From Nocardia veterana NBRC 100344 (lineage in GTDB: Bacteria > Actinomycetota > Actinomycetes > Mycobacteriales > Mycobacteriaceae): a stretch of 32,372 bases of DNA. A model generated the notes under the pieces. The model was not told the origin of the DNA and ran no database searches. It saw only the letters and a program-made list of their open reading frames with translations. This document shows positions 7,323 to 16,719 of the stretch, in pieces. Position 1 is the first letter of the stretch. Each line of letters opens with the position of its first letter. Location: NCBI RefSeq assembly GCF_000308855.1, contig NZ_BAGM01000087.1, positions 1 to 32,372 on the forward strand, in the 5' to 3' direction. Both the position numbers and the translations under genes were made by a program.

Positions 7323-9748
7323 ACGTCGTAGACGCCCTCGACGTTGCGGACCACGTTCAGCAGATGCCCCAGATGTTTGGGATCTCCCATCTCGAAGGTG
7401 AATTTGCTGATCGCGACCCGGTCGCCGGAGGTCATCACCGACGCCGACAGGATGTTGACCTTCTCGTCCGCCAGCACCTTCGTCACATCCGACAGCAGGC
7501 GGGTCCGGTCGAGTGCCTCGATCTGAATGGCCACCAGGAACACCGAGGAGGGCGACGGCGCCCATTTGACCTCGATGATCCGTTCCTGTTGTGCGCGTAG
7601 CGAATCCGCGTTCGTGCAATCGGTGCGGTGCACACTGACCGCACCGCCGCGCGTGACGAAACCCATGATCTCGTCGCCGGGGACCGGGGTACAGCATTTC
7701 GCCAGCTTCGCGACCGTGCCCGGGGCACCGGGGATTTCCACTCCGGCATCGCCGATGGTGCGTTGCCGGGCCGGCAGCGTGGACGGCGTACTGCGTTCGG
7801 CCAGTTCGTTTTCCACATCGCCCACGCCGCCGAGCTGCGCCATCAGGCGCTGCACCACATGGTGGGCCGATACCTGGTTCTCCCCGACCGCCGCATACAA
7901 CGCGGAGATGTCGGCGTAGTGCAGTTCGTGGGCCAGCGCCGACATCGCATCGACGCTCATCAACCGCTGCAGCGGCAGACCGGAGCGGCGGACCTCCTTG
8001 GAGATCTGCTCCTTTCCGGCCTCCAGCGCCTCCTCGCGACGTTCCTTGGCGAACCACTGCCGGATCTTGGCCTTCGCCCGCGGCGAAACCACGAAATTCT
8101 GCCAGTCGCGGCTCGGCCCGGCGTTCTGCGCCTTCGAGGTGAAGATCTCGACGACCTCACCGTTCTCCAGCTGCCGTTCCAGCGCGACCAGCCGCCCGTT
8201 CACCCGGGCACCGATGCAGCGGTGGCCGACCTCGGTATGCACGGCATACGCGAAATCGACCGGCGTCGACTCCTGCGGCAGCGTGATCACATCGCCCTTC
8301 GGCGTGAAAACGAAGATCTCCGGCGATTTCAGGTCGAAGCGCAGCGACTCCAGGAACTCGGCCGGGTCCGCGGCCTCCCGCTGCCAATCCAGCAGCTGGC
8401 GCATCCAGGCCATATCGTCGACCTCGGCCGCGTCACCGGAATGTTTGCCCTTGGTCTCCTTGTACCGCCAGTGCGCGGCGATACCGAACTCCGCCGTACG
8501 ATGCATGTCCTGGGTGCGGATCTGCACCTCCAGCGGTTTGCCGTCCGGGCCCACCACGGTGGTGTGCAGCGACTGGTAGACGCCGTAGCGCGGCTGGGCG
8601 ATGTAGTCCTTGAACCGGCCCGCCATCGGCTGCCACAGCGAATGCACCACACCGACCGCCGCGTAGCAGTCGCGCACCTCGTCGCACAGGATCCGGATCC
8701 CGACCAGGTCGTGGATGTCGTCGAAGTCCTTACCCTTGACGATCATCTTCTGATAAATCGACCAGTAATGTTTCGGCCGGCCCTCGACGATCGCGTTGAT
8801 CCGGCTGGCGGCCAGGGTGTTCACGATCTCGGCCCGCACGCGCGCCAGATAGGTGTCGCGCGAGGGCGCCCGGTCGGCGACCAGCCGCACGATCTCGTCG
8901 TACTTCTTCGGGTGCAGGATCGCGAACGCCAGATCCTCGAGCTCCCATTTGACCGTCGCCATGCCCAGCCGATGGGCCAGTGGCGCAATGACTTCCAGTG
9001 TCTCGCGCGCCTTCTTCGCCTGCTTCTCCGGCGGCAGGAACCGCATGGTGCGCATGTTGTGCAGCCGGTCGGCGACCTTGATCACCAGCACCCGGGGATC
9101 GCGGGCCATCGCGATGATCATCTTGCGGATCGTCTCCGCCTCGGCCGCGGCGCCCAGATTCACCTTGTCCAGTTTGGTCACGCCGTCGACCAGATGCGCC
9201 ACCTCGGGACCGAAGTCGGCGGTCAGCTCGTCGAGCGAATAGCCGGTGTCCTCGACGGTGTCGTGCAGCAGCGCCGCCACCAGGGTCGTGGTGTCCATAC
9301 CGAGCTCGGCCAGAATATTCGCGACCGCCAGCGGATGCGTGATGTACGGGTCGCCCGACTTGCGGAACTGATGGGCATGCTTCTCGTCGGCCACGTCGAA
9401 GGCGCGCTGCAGCAGCTGCAGATTGGCCTTCGGATACAGCTCCCGATGCACCGTCGCCAGCGGTTCCAGCACCGGCTTCACCGCGGCGATCCCGCGCTGA
9501 CCGGTCATCCGCCGGGCCAGGCGCGCCCGCACCCGCCGCGACGCCGAAGTCGGCACCGCCGCCGGGGAGCCCGGCTGTTTCATCGGCATATTCCGCGGTG
9601 ACGGCGCCCCGGGCTGTCCCGCCGCACCGGACTTCGGCGCGGCCGGCCGCGGCGCGGCGGGAGCGGGTGGGGTCGCCGGAGCGGCAGCCGGCGCGGCATC
9701 ACCGGCCGCCGAATTCCCGGCATTCGCCTTCTCCAGATGCTGAGTCAT
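7298..9748 (-). CDS. relA: Bifunctional (p)ppGpp synthetase/hydrolase Rel
   Basis: 816 residues. It makes (p)ppGpp from ATP and GTP/GDP in the stringent response and degrades it. Residues 1–70 are Ala/Pro-rich and disordered. The HD hydrolase domain follows, with [13 protein letters not shown] and the HD pair in [14 protein letters not shown] (about 162–163). The synthetase domain shows [33 protein letters not shown] and [24 protein letters not shown] domain begins [14 protein letters not shown], and a C-terminal ACT domain ([21 protein letters not shown]) ends the chain. The ATG at 9748 is preferred over a GTG five codons upstream because GAGAGGTGG lies properly spaced before it. Both enzymatic domains look intact. 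In M. tuberculosis relA is likewise next to apt; here about 3.4 kb of other genes separate them. Confidence 0.97.
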   Translation of the reverse strand: MTQHLEKANAGNSAAGDAAPAAAPATPPAPAAPRPAAPKSGAAGQPGAPSPRNMPMKQPGSPAAVPTSASRRVRARLARRMTGQRGIAAVKPVLEPLATVHRELYPKANLQLLQRAFDVADEKHAHQFRKSGDPYITHPLAVANILAELGMDTTTLVAALLHDTVEDTGYSLDELTADFGPEVAHLVDGVTKLDKVNLGAAAEAETIRKMIIAMARDPRVLVIKVADRLHNMRTMRFLPPEKQAKKARETLEVIAPLAHRLGMATVKWELEDLAFAILHPKKYDEIVRLVADRAPSRDTYLARVRAEIVNTLAASRINAIVEGRPKHYWSIYQKMIVKGKDFDDIHDLVGIRILCDEVRDCYAAVGVVHSLWQPMAGRFKDYIAQPRYGVYQSLHTTVVGPDGKPLEVQIRTQDMHRTAEFGIAAHWRYKETKGKHSGDAAEVDDMAWMRQLLDWQREAADPAEFLESLRFDLKSPEIFVFTPKGDVITLPQESTPVDFAYAVHTEVGHRCIGARVNGRLVALERQLENGEVVEIFTSKAQNAGPSRDWQNFVVSPRAKAKIRQWFAKERREEALEAGKEQISKEVRRSGLPLQRLMSVDAMSALAHELHYADISALYAAVGENQVSAHHVVQRLMAQLGGVGDVENELAERSTPSTLPARQRTIGDAGVEIPGAPGTVAKLAKCCTPVPGDEIMGFVTRGGAVSVHRTDCTNADSLRAQQERIIEVKWAPSPSSVFLVAIQIEALDRTRLLSDVTKVLADEKVNILSASVMTSGDRVAISKFTFEMGDPKHLGHLLNVVRNVEGVYDVYRVTSAA

Positions 9749-9777
9749 GCCACCACCTCTCACGCCCCGATCGCCAC

Positions 9778-9806
9778 ACCCTAGCCGACCGTCTCCACCG
9801 CCAGAA
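9778..9806 (-). promoter_or_regulatory. Candidate relA promoter
   Basis: On the minus strand TTCTGG (9801–9806) and TAGGGT (9778–9783) are 17 bases apart, giving a TANNNT −10 and a weak −35. Transcription would start about 25 bases before the relA ATG. Confidence 0.4.
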
Positions 9807-9868
9807 CACCCACTTTAGTAGGAGTTTTCTCGTGGGGGCACCGGTCCCGACGGACGCACCCCCTTCGT

Positions 9869-11473
9869 TCAACCGGCGCCGGTCACCGATTCATCCGTCA
9901 ACCCGTCCGGGGTCAGCTCGAGCCGGCGGGTGATGCCGATCTCGTCGAGGAAACTCCGGTCGTGGCTGACCACGATCAGCGCGCCCTCGAAGCCGGTCAG
10001 GGCCTCGGTGAGATGCCGCAGACTGGGCAGATCCAGGTTGTTGGTGGGTTCGTCGAGCAGCAGGAGCTTGGGCGCCGGTTCGGCCACCAGCAGCATCGCC
10101 AGCGCCGCCCGCAGGCGCTCGCCGCCCGAGAGGGTACCCGCCGCGGCATCGGCGGCGGCGCCGCGGAACAGGAATCGCGCCAATTGCGCCCGGATCTGCT
10201 CGGCCCCGGCCCGCGGTGCCGCCGCGGAGACGTTCTCGAAGACCGAGCGCCGCTCGTCGAAGATGTCGAGTCGCTGGGGCAGCAGCCGCCACGGCACCTT
10301 CGGTGGTTCCGCGACGAGCCGGCGCAGCAATGTGGTCTTGCCGGCGCCGTTGCGGCCGGTGAGGGCGATCCGTTCGGGCCCGGCGACCCGCAGGGTCACC
10401 ACGGGCCCGTTGGCCAGCCGCACCTGCTCCAGCTCGACCACGTCCTGACCGGGATGGACCCGGGTCCCGGGCAGGTCGACCCGGATCTCCCGGTCGTCGC
10501 GCAGCAACTCCTGCGCCTGCTCCAGCGCGGATTCCGCCTCCGCCACCTTGCCGATGTGGCTGTTGCGCAACTTGCCGGCCGAGACCTGGGCCTGACGTTT
10601 CCGCTCGGCCATCACGATCTTCGGTTCCCGTTTGGTGTCCCACATCTTCCGGCCGTAACGCAGGCGGCGGTCCAGTTTGATTCTGGCCTCCACCAGCTCA
10701 CGCGACTGCTTGCGCACATCGCTGCGGGCCTCCCGGATCGCCGCCCGCGCGGCCTCCTGCTCGGCCGCCACGATCCGGGTGTAGTCGTCGAAATTCCCGC
10801 CGAACGACCGGATTTCACCGCGCCGCAGCTCCGCGATCGTGGTCACCCGCCGCAACAGCTCGCGGTCGTGGCTCACCGTCAGCACCGTCCCGCCGAAGCC
10901 GTCGACGACGTCGTAGAGTCGTTGGCGGGCAACGGAATCCAGATTGTTGGTGGGCTCGTCGAGCACCAGCACGTCGGGTTCGCGCAGCAGTTCGGCGACC
11001 AGGCCGAGCAGGACGGTTTCCCCGCCGGACAGGGTTTCCAGGCGCCGATCCAGGTGCGCCACATCGTCGGCCAGATACTGCAGGCCGAGGCGGCCGAGCA
11101 GCGCGATCGCCGACTCCTCGACATCCCATCGCGTCCCGACCAGGTCGAAATCGGCGTCGGTCCCGGTGCCGGATTCGATGCGGTGCAGCGCCGCCCGCAC
11201 CGCCTGGATGCCGAGTACCGCGTCCACCCGCTGTCCCGCGGCCGTCCCGAGGTCCTGGCGCAGATAGCCGAGGCGGCCGGCAACCGTCACGGAACCGCGG
11301 GCGGGCCGCAATTCGCCGGTGATCAGCCGCAACAGGGTCGTCTTGCCGGCGCCGTTACTGCCGACCACGCCGATGTGACCGGGGCCGAGCACGGCATCGA
11401 GGCCGTCGAAAACGGGAGTGCCGTCGGGCCAGGCGAAGGTGAGATCCGACAACGAAACAGTCGAAGATGACAT
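9869..11473 (-). CDS. ABC-F family ATPase (ribosome-associated, possible antibiotic protection)
   Basis: 534 residues with two ABC nucleotide-binding domains and no transmembrane segment, the hallmark of ABC-F translation factors. Domain 1 has Walker A GSNGAGKTT, signature LSGGE and Walker B VLVLDEPTNNLD. Domain 2 has GRNGAGKTT, LSGGE and LLLLDEPTNNLD. A charged, helical linker (about 235–330, with RLRYGRKMWDTKREPKI) separates them. The ATG at 11473 lies 7 bases after an AGGAG site; a GTG two codons upstream is too close to that site. ABC-F proteins bind the ribosomal E site; some remove macrolides, lincosamides or pleuromutilins, others are housekeeping. Sequence alone does not decide, but the leader arrangement upstream resembles antibiotic-induced attenuation. 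Confidence 0.9.
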   Translation of the reverse strand: MSSSTVSLSDLTFAWPDGTPVFDGLDAVLGPGHIGVVGSNGAGKTTLLRLITGELRPARGSVTVAGRLGYLRQDLGTAAGQRVDAVLGIQAVRAALHRIESGTGTDADFDLVGTRWDVEESAIALLGRLGLQYLADDVAHLDRRLETLSGGETVLLGLVAELLREPDVLVLDEPTNNLDSVARQRLYDVVDGFGGTVLTVSHDRELLRRVTTIAELRRGEIRSFGGNFDDYTRIVAAEQEAARAAIREARSDVRKQSRELVEARIKLDRRLRYGRKMWDTKREPKIVMAERKRQAQVSAGKLRNSHIGKVAEAESALEQAQELLRDDREIRVDLPGTRVHPGQDVVELEQVRLANGPVVTLRVAGPERIALTGRNGAGKTTLLRRLVAEPPKVPWRLLPQRLDIFDERRSVFENVSAAAPRAGAEQIRAQLARFLFRGAAADAAAGTLSGGERLRAALAMLLVAEPAPKLLLLDEPTNNLDLPSLRHLTEALTGFEGALIVVSHDRSFLDEIGITRRLELTPDGLTDESVTGAG

Positions 11474-11481
11474 GTGCACGC

Positions 11482-11543
11482 TCCTGAGGGCTTCAGCGGA
11501 AATGGCGCGCAGAAGTGCGGGCCACGCGAGTGCTACCTCAGAA
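11482..11543 (-). promoter_or_regulatory. Possible translational attenuator in the ABC-F leader
   Basis: In the minus-strand transcript TTCTGAGG (11543–11536) can pair over 8 bases (one G-U) with CCTCAGGA (11489–11482). The second arm contains most of the AGGAG ribosome site of the ABC-F gene. A five-codon ORF (GTG at 11555 to TGA at 11538, MPLLF) ends inside the first arm. A ribosome stalled there would free the site. The mini-ORF's own ribosome site (GGAG, only 2 bases before the GTG) is poorly spaced, which weakens the case. Confidence 0.35.
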
Positions 11544-11586
11544 GAGCAACGGCACGACTCCGATCGACGGAAACAAGAACCCGGCT

Positions 11587-11615
11587 ACTATATTCGGGCA
11601 ATCCGGCCGGCGCAA
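11587..11615 (-). promoter_or_regulatory. Candidate ABC-F promoter
   Basis: TTGCGC (11610–11615) and TATAGT (11587–11592) on the minus strand are separated by 17 bases. Transcription would start near 11580 and give a leader of roughly 107 bases containing the proposed attenuator. Confidence 0.5.
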
Positions 11616-11663
11616 GATCAACGTCGTGGTGACGACGCCCACACCACCGGAAAGCGCTGCGGC

Positions 11664-12113
11664 TCAGTCGATCCGGAAGACCGGGAAGCCGGGGGCGATG
11701 GCTACGAGCTCGGCGTCGGAGGCATCGGCGGTGACACCGTCGAAGAACTTGCCGACCTCCCAGCCCCACTTCCGCAGGTACAGCCGCAGCACCGGAACCT
11801 TGTCGGCGTCGGCCACTTCGGTGACCGTGAACGGCTCCGCCGTGCGACCCAGCCGCAGTTCTCCGCCACCGGCGATCCGGATATTGCGCACCCACTGGGT
11901 CCGCCCCCGTGGCGCGACCAGATAACGCACCCCGTCCGAGTCGGTCAGGACGTTCACCATGGTGGTGCGCCACTCCCCCGAGGTCCGGCCGCGCACCGCC
12001 AGCAGTCGCGAGCCGAGCACGCTGATGCCCAGTTTGGGCAGCGCATTGAAGATGCGATTCATGATCGGATCGAGGCCGGTGGGGGCGATGTACCGGGTGG
12101 CGCTGGCATTCAT
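11664..12113 (-). CDS. Deazaflavin (F420)-dependent nitroreductase family protein
   Basis: 149 residues, the normal size of the Ddn-type split-barrel family found in mycobacteria, Nocardia and Streptomyces. The core VLGSRLLAVRGRTSGEWRTTMV (R-G-R-T-S-G followed by R-T) and YLVAPRGRTQWVRNIRIAGG are the family's F420-phosphate-binding and barrel segments. These enzymes reduce nitro compounds, quinones or enones using reduced F420; the substrate here is unknown. The ATG at 12113 follows GTGAGGAG at good spacing. The gene is preceded by a consensus-like promoter carrying two copies of one palindrome, so it is probably repressed by a regulator encoded elsewhere. Confidence 0.88.
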   Translation of the reverse strand: MNASATRYIAPTGLDPIMNRIFNALPKLGISVLGSRLLAVRGRTSGEWRTTMVNVLTDSDGVRYLVAPRGRTQWVRNIRIAGGGELRLGRTAEPFTVTEVADADKVPVLRLYLRKWGWEVGKFFDGVTADASDAELVAIAPGFPVFRID

Positions 12114-12130
12114 GACTGCTCCTCACTTAT

Positions 12131-12200
12131 GAGAGCGTTGCTCTCTCTATGTAGGACTATTCTGCGCCATCGCCCGCCCCTGTGTCAAGAGCAGTGCTCA
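12131..12200 (-). promoter_or_regulatory. Promoter with two AGAGC-N3-GCTCT operator palindromes
   Basis: On the minus strand TTGACA (12183–12188) and CAGAAT (12159–12164) lie 18 bases apart. One palindrome, GAGAGC-N3-GCTCTC (12131–12145), lies just downstream of the start point. A second, AGAGC-N3-GCTCA (12188–12200), overlaps the −35 by one base. Two equal sites bracketing a promoter are typical of a TetR- or MarR-type repressor. Confidence 0.6.
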
Positions 12201-12270
12201 CACTTTCCGCATTCAAGGGCTCTGAACAAATCCGCTGCGTTCGACGCCGTCACGGGGGTATTCGGACCGC

Positions 12271-12576
12271 ATGGACAGATTCAGAACTTATGGGACATAT
12301 CGCCGCACCGGCGGGCTGGCGGCCCTCGTCAGCACGGTGGGTGGCGTTCTGGCCCTGATCGAAATTGTGTACATCCTGTTGCTGGTCTTCGACGCCAACC
12401 AGACCAACAAGTTCTTCACGTTCATCAAGTCGATGGCCGAGCCCTTGGCGCTGTTCTTCCCCGGCCTGTTCGCCACCGGGTCGCGGGATTGGGACATCAT
12501 CATCAACTACGGTCTGGCCGCAGTGTTCTGGCTCGTGGTGACCGGTATCGTGGCGCGCCTGCTGGCACGCCTGTGA
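12271..12576 (+). CDS. YggT-like small integral membrane protein
   Basis: 101 residues from the ATG at 12271, with GGGGG 11 bases upstream. Hydrophobic helices are visible at about 15–38 (VGGVLALIEIVYILLLVF) and 76–99 (YGLAAVFWLVVTGIVARLLA), with a shorter hydrophobic stretch PLALFFPGLF between. The segment DANQTNKF after the first helix and INYGLAA before the last resemble small actinobacterial YggT-like membrane proteins. Function is unknown. It is divergent from the nitroreductase and its stop is 7 bases from the convergent secreted-protein gene. Confidence 0.6.
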   Translation: MDRFRTYGTYRRTGGLAALVSTVGGVLALIEIVYILLLVFDANQTNKFFTFIKSMAEPLALFFPGLFATGSRDWDIIINYGLAAVFWLVVTGIVARLLARL

Positions 12577-12583
12577 ACGCGGA

Positions 12584-12997
12584 TCAGTGCTCGTGGGGGG
12601 TGAGGAATTCCATCCGGTGATGGTGCAGGAATTCGAACGCCGGGGCCCAGTGCCCGGTGAACACGTCCTCTTCCTTGCCCACCGCGTGCCGGTCGGAGGC
12701 ACCCACCCGTGGGTCGGTACAGACCACTCGGGCGGCATGCCGACCCGAAGGTACCGGACCGGTATCGAGATCGACCGATCCGTCGGAACCCACTGTGCGC
12801 CAGGGCATCTCGACCCCCGACGCGGTGATCCGGCACTGCACCCCCGGCTTCTCACCGGTGACGTGGGCCGTGATGGTGGCGCCGCCGCGCAGGGCGGCCG
12901 AGGGAGTGGCCGCGGCGGTCGCCGCACCGACGACGAAGGCGACGCCCACCGCGCCCGTCAGTACCGCCGAGATCCGAGTACGCCGGATACGGCTCAT
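12584..12997 (-). CDS. Secreted hypothetical protein
   Basis: 137 residues; the ATG at 12997 follows GGGGGAG by 8 bases. The N-terminus is a classic Sec signal: basic SRIRRTR, hydrophobic AVLTGAVGVAFVVGAATAAA, with cleavage near ATA-AATPSA. The mature part of about 105 residues has two cysteines (VQCRI, VVCTDP) that could pair, and a His-rich end (FEFLHHHRMEFLTPHEH) that might bind metal. I recognise no family. It is monocistronic, convergent with the YggT-like gene and downstream of apt on the same strand with a 181-base gap. Confidence 0.65.
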   Translation of the reverse strand: MSRIRRTRISAVLTGAVGVAFVVGAATAAATPSAALRGGATITAHVTGEKPGVQCRITASGVEMPWRTVGSDGSVDLDTGPVPSGRHAARVVCTDPRVGASDRHAVGKEEDVFTGHWAPAFEFLHHHRMEFLTPHEH

Positions 12998-13137
12998 CGG
13001 TGCTGCTCCCCCGCGGACCCGCCCCGGCCCGGGTGCCGACCGCTGTCGGCGTGACGTACTCCGGTATCGCCGCGATCGATGCTGTGATTCATGCGGTTCG
13101 TCCGTCGGTCTCCTCGGTGGGCCACCTGCCGCGCGTC

Positions 13138-13167
13138 AGCATAACGATGCCGTCCGGGGGCCCACAA
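13138..13167 (-). promoter_or_regulatory. Weak candidate promoter for the secreted-protein gene
   Basis: TTGTGG (13162–13167) and TATGCT (13138–13143) on the minus strand are 18 bases apart in the gap after apt. The implied leader of about 130 bases is long, so this is tentative. Confidence 0.3.
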
Positions 13168-13178
13168 CCGACACGCAC

Positions 13179-13751
13179 CTACACCTGAACGATCGAGGTC
13201 AGCGGGTAGTCGCCCTGACGGGCTCGCCCACCCAGCGCCTCGATTTCGAGGACCACCGCGGCCGCGACCACCTGGGCGCCGGCGCTGCGGAACAACTCGG
13301 CGGCCGCCGCCAGCGTCCCCCCGGTGGCGAGGACGTCGTCGAGCAGCAGGACCTTTCGTCCGCTCAGATCGATACCGTCTGCCGGAATCTCCAAGGCGGC
13401 CGAGCCGTATTCCAGGGTGTATTCGCGGGAGAGCACCGGCGGCGGCAGCTTGCCGCCCTTGCGCACCGCGACCACGCCGGTGCCGAGCAGCGCGGCCACC
13501 CCGGCGCCCAGCAGAAATCCCCGGGCATCGACTCCGGCGACGAGATCGGCGTCCGGGGCGCACGAGGCCAGGCATTCGATCACGGCGTGGAAGCCCTCGG
13601 CGTCCGCGAAAACGGGGGTCAGATCGGCGAACCGCACACCGGGAGTCGGGAAGTCGTCGTGCCAGCGGGTGAGCCGGCGCGCAACCTCGGCGGTCCGCGC
13701 CGCCTTCTCGCCGGCGGACTCGGCCGGTTCCACCATCGTGTGCTTACTCAT
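13179..13751 (-). CDS. apt: Adenine phosphoribosyltransferase
   Basis: 190 residues. It converts adenine and PRPP to AMP in purine salvage. The PRPP-binding loop is VLLLDDVLATGGTLAAA; the upstream core has DFPTPGVRFADLTPVF, GVDARGFLLGAGVA and the flexible RKGGKLPPP loop, all characteristic of Apt. The ATG at 13751 has GAGGGAG upstream. It lies 35 bases after the substrate-binding lipoprotein gene, the same order as in M. tuberculosis (apt after Rv2585c). Confidence 0.95.
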   Translation of the reverse strand: MSKHTMVEPAESAGEKAARTAEVARRLTRWHDDFPTPGVRFADLTPVFADAEGFHAVIECLASCAPDADLVAGVDARGFLLGAGVAALLGTGVVAVRKGGKLPPPVLSREYTLEYGSAALEIPADGIDLSGRKVLLLDDVLATGGTLAAAAELFRSAGAQVVAAAVVLEIEALGGRARQGDYPLTSIVQV

Positions 13752-13786
13752 CTACACCCGCTCCCTCATCTCGCGCCCGAGGACGC

Positions 13787-15523
13787 TCACCGCCGCAACA
13801 CCCAGCGGTCCATATTCCAGCCCACACCGGCCTTGGTGGGGCTCGCCACCCCGTTCTCCAACCCCTTCCCGAACGCGACCGTCCGAGGGGTGTTGAACAA
13901 CGGGATCGACGGCATCTCGTTCCACAGCAGATTCTCCGCCTCGGTGTCGAGACTCAACACCGTGGCCGAATTGTCGTCTGCCGCAAGCTGATCCGAGATC
14001 GCATCGTAGCGCCCGTTACCGAAGTGCCCGAAATTCACGCCCTGCCCGGTACGCAGCGCGGCAGTAGCCTCGATGCCCGGCAGCGATCCGGAAGGGCCGA
14101 CGGCCGCGGCGGTGCCACCCAGCACCGCGTCGACTTTCCCGGTGCTCAACTGCGCGGGTTCGAAATCCGCGGCTCCGGCGTCGACGACGCTCACCCCGGC
14201 GGCCTTACAGCTCGCGGCGATCATCTCGACCGTGCGCGCCCGCCGGTCATCGGGGGTGCGGTAGCCGATGCGAATCGTGGGATTCGCCACGCCGGCGGCG
14301 GCCAGGGCCCGTTGCGCGGCTTGCGGGTCACCGGTCCGATACTTGTCCGCCGGCCCGCCGATCACCGGGTAATACAGCGAATCGGCTTGGACGGTCCGCG
14401 AATTCAGCGGCCCGGAACCGAGTCCGGACTTGTTGTCGAAGCCCGGATGCCCCAGCGTGTCGAACAACGCCTGTCGCGGCACGCAGAGCGCGAAGGCCCG
14501 GCGCGCATCGGCGGACCCGAAAACACCGGCGGCGGACAACACCAGCTGCTCGGCCCCGCGCCCGGGCAGCTGGTTCACCGAGAAGCCGCCCAGGCTCAGA
14601 TCCTTGACCGACCCGGTGGCGATATCGACCACCTCGACCGAGTTGTCCGAGACCTTCTTCTTCAGATCGGCGGTCTTCGGCCACACCACGATGCGCGGCG
14701 TGGCGGGCTTGTTGCCCCACCACTTGTCGTTCTTCACCAGCACCAGGCCGTCGGAATCGCTGTAGGACTCGACGCGGTACGGGCCCGAGGAGGGCAGCAG
14801 ATCGACGTTGACGTCGCCGGCCTTCAGATTCCAGCCGGTATTCCAGAACTGGGCCAGGCGATCCAGGGCGGCCTGATCGCCGGACTGTACGGCGGCGACC
14901 ACGTTCGGCACCCCCGCGGCCTTGGCGGCGATGTGCGCCGGCATCAGATCACCCGCGTTGAACAGCGTCTTCCAGGCCAGGAAATGATGATCGGGCCGGA
15001 AGACGACGGTCGCGTCCTTGGATCCGGGCTGGCATTCCACCCGTTCGATATCGGAGTATCCGGTGGTCGAGGCGGAATCGAACAGCGGCACCGGGCCGCC
15101 GGGACCCGGTTTCGTGAACCGGCCGCTGCGCGCGGCCCATTCGAGAACCAGGTCATCGCACGAGGTCGGCACGCCGTCGGAGTACACGCCGTCGCGGCTG
15201 AGCCGGTAGCGAATGGTCTGCGCCTCACCGGCGACCTCGTTCGCGGTGCCGTAATCGGTGTCTGCGACCGGCTGCCCCTCCGGACCGGTGTAGAAGAACC
15301 CGGTCAGCACGCGGGAGAACAGGGCCGCCGAACCACCCGCGACCCCGGCCGAGCTACCACCGTTGTAGGTGACCGGCACCGCGTCGACGGCATAGCCGAT
15401 GGACGGCACCTGGTTCTTGCTCGAACACCCCGCGATCACGCCGGTGATCAGTGCACCGGTCGCGACCACCCCGAGCGTCCGTCGTAGCGTCCGCCGCACG
15501 TGACCGGACCCCCTTCGCCTCAT
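13787..15523 (-). CDS. ABC-transporter family 5 substrate-binding lipoprotein (Rv2585c-like)
   Basis: 578 residues. A basic N-terminus and hydrophobic stretch lead to the lipobox VIAGC, with the lipidated Cys at residue 33, followed by SSKNQVPSIGY. The mature chain has features of peptide/oligopeptide-binding proteins: RYRLSRDGVYSDGVPTSCDDLVLEW and GPYRVESYSDSDGLVLVKNDKWWG. No permease or ATPase gene is adjacent; the conserved position next to secDF suggests an envelope role other than plain peptide import. The ATG at 15523 overlaps the secF stop (TGATG). A GTG at 15499 with AAGGGGG 9 bases upstream is a good alternative and keeps the same lipobox. Confidence 0.88.
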   Translation of the reverse strand: MRRRGSGHVRRTLRRTLGVVATGALITGVIAGCSSKNQVPSIGYAVDAVPVTYNGGSSAGVAGGSAALFSRVLTGFFYTGPEGQPVADTDYGTANEVAGEAQTIRYRLSRDGVYSDGVPTSCDDLVLEWAARSGRFTKPGPGGPVPLFDSASTTGYSDIERVECQPGSKDATVVFRPDHHFLAWKTLFNAGDLMPAHIAAKAAGVPNVVAAVQSGDQAALDRLAQFWNTGWNLKAGDVNVDLLPSSGPYRVESYSDSDGLVLVKNDKWWGNKPATPRIVVWPKTADLKKKVSDNSVEVVDIATGSVKDLSLGGFSVNQLPGRGAEQLVLSAAGVFGSADARRAFALCVPRQALFDTLGHPGFDNKSGLGSGPLNSRTVQADSLYYPVIGGPADKYRTGDPQAAQRALAAAGVANPTIRIGYRTPDDRRARTVEMIAASCKAAGVSVVDAGAADFEPAQLSTGKVDAVLGGTAAAVGPSGSLPGIEATAALRTGQGVNFGHFGNGRYDAISDQLAADDNSATVLSLDTEAENLLWNEMPSIPLFNTPRTVAFGKGLENGVASPTKAGVGWNMDRWVLRR

Positions 15524-16719
15524 CAGTGCCGTCTCTTGTGCCGCTTCCCGGTGGGTCGGGCGCCGGGTCTCGGTGCGGCGGAGGCGTTTTCGCGCGGCCG
15601 GCCGCTCACCTGCGCGCCCACCGGCCGGCGCCCCGGCGTCTCGCCGCGGATGTCACCGCCGGCGCGCTTGGCGAGCACCTTCCGGGTGTGCGCGGCGACC
15701 GGACCGAAACGTTCCTTGATCGATACCAGCAACGGCACCGCGAAGAAGATCGAGGAGTAGGCGCCGACGATCATGCCGACCAGCTGCACCAGGGCCAGAT
15801 CCTTCAGGGTGCCGACGCCGAGCAGCCACACCGCGACGACGAGCATGCCGATGATCGGCAGAATGCCGATCACCGTGGTGTTGATCGAGCGCATCAGGGT
15901 CTGGTTGGCCGCCAGATTGGCCTGCTCACCGTAGGTCCGCCGGGTCAGGTGCAGGACGCCGCGGGTGTTCTCCTCCACCTTGTCGAACACCACGACGTTG
16001 TCGTAGAGGACGTATCCGAGGATGGTCAGCAGACCGATCACCGCCGCCGGCGTGACCTCGAAGCCGACGATCGAGTAGATACCGGCGGTGACGATCAGAT
16101 TGAAGAACAGCGAGGCGATCGCGGCGATCGACATATCGCGTTCGAACCGGATCGCGATGTAAACCATGGTCAGCAGAACGAAGACCACCAGTGCGATGAT
16201 CGCCTTGCGGGTGATCTGCCCGCCCCAGGTCTCACTGATCTCGGCGACGCTGATCGCATTGCGACTGACCGTGCCGCTGGAATCCTTCGGATGGAACGCG
16301 TCGAACAGGGCGTCGGCGACCTTGTCCTGCTGTGCCGCGTCCAGGGTGTCGGAGCGGATCTCGTAGGAGGCCGCCGAACCGGATCCGACCTTCTGCACCG
16401 TCACCGGGTCGTGGCCCAGAGCCTGCGCGTAGGTCTGCTCGACCTTGGTCGTCGACATCTCCCCCGTCGCCGGGATCTGGATGCGGGTACCACCCGCGAA
16501 ATCGATGCCGAGGGTGAACCCGCGCACGGCGATGCTGAGAATGGCGACCAGAACCAGGACCGCGGCGATGCCGTAGTACAGCTTGCGGCGGCCGACGATC
16601 CGGAATCCGCCGGTGCCGGTGTAGAGGCGTTCGAAGAATCCGTGCCGCGGCGCCTCCGCGGTCGCGACGCTCTCGTCCACCACTGGTTCCTCCAACACCT
16701 GACTGCGATTGTCGCTCAT
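15523..16719 (-). CDS. secF: Protein translocase subunit SecF
   Basis: 398 residues, six-helix SecF of the RND-like SecDF complex that uses the proton gradient to complete protein export. Visible are the first helix [19 protein letters not shown], the family motif [16 protein letters not shown], the large extracytoplasmic P1-like domain, and the block [33 protein letters not shown] (broken here across helices 4–5). The C-terminus is a basic tail (GKRHKRRH) that may touch the ribosome or membrane. The ATG overlaps the secD stop (ATGA), so production is coupled. Confidence 0.96.
   Translation of the reverse strand: MSDNRSQVLEEPVVDESVATAEAPRHGFFERLYTGTGGFRIVGRRKLYYGIAAVLVLVAILSIAVRGFTLGIDFAGGTRIQIPATGEMSTTKVEQTYAQALGHDPVTVQKVGSGSAASYEIRSDTLDAAQQDKVADALFDAFHPKDSSGTVSRNAISVAEISETWGGQITRKAIIALVVFVLLTMVYIAIRFERDMSIAAIASLFFNLIVTAGIYSIVGFEVTPAAVIGLLTILGYVLYDNVVVFDKVEENTRGVLHLTRRTYGEQANLAANQTLMRSINTTVIGILPIIGMLVVAVWLLGVGTLKDLALVQLVGMIVGAYSSIFFAVPLLVSIKERFGPVAAHTRKVLAKRAGGDIRGETPGRRPVGAQVSGRPRENASAAPRPGARPTGKRHKRRH

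Noticed and set aside
7628..9601. Very long plus-strand open frame antisense to relA, and similar ones at 9962–11470, 14024–15487 and 15451–16920
   Set aside because: They are mirror frames of strong genes caused by high GC; products are Arg/His/Gly/Gln-rich with no recognisable domain or ribosome site.
9830..9866. GGGGG…CCCCC pairing as an ABC-F terminator
   Set aside because: Only five pairs with a loop of about 20 bases; too weak to call.
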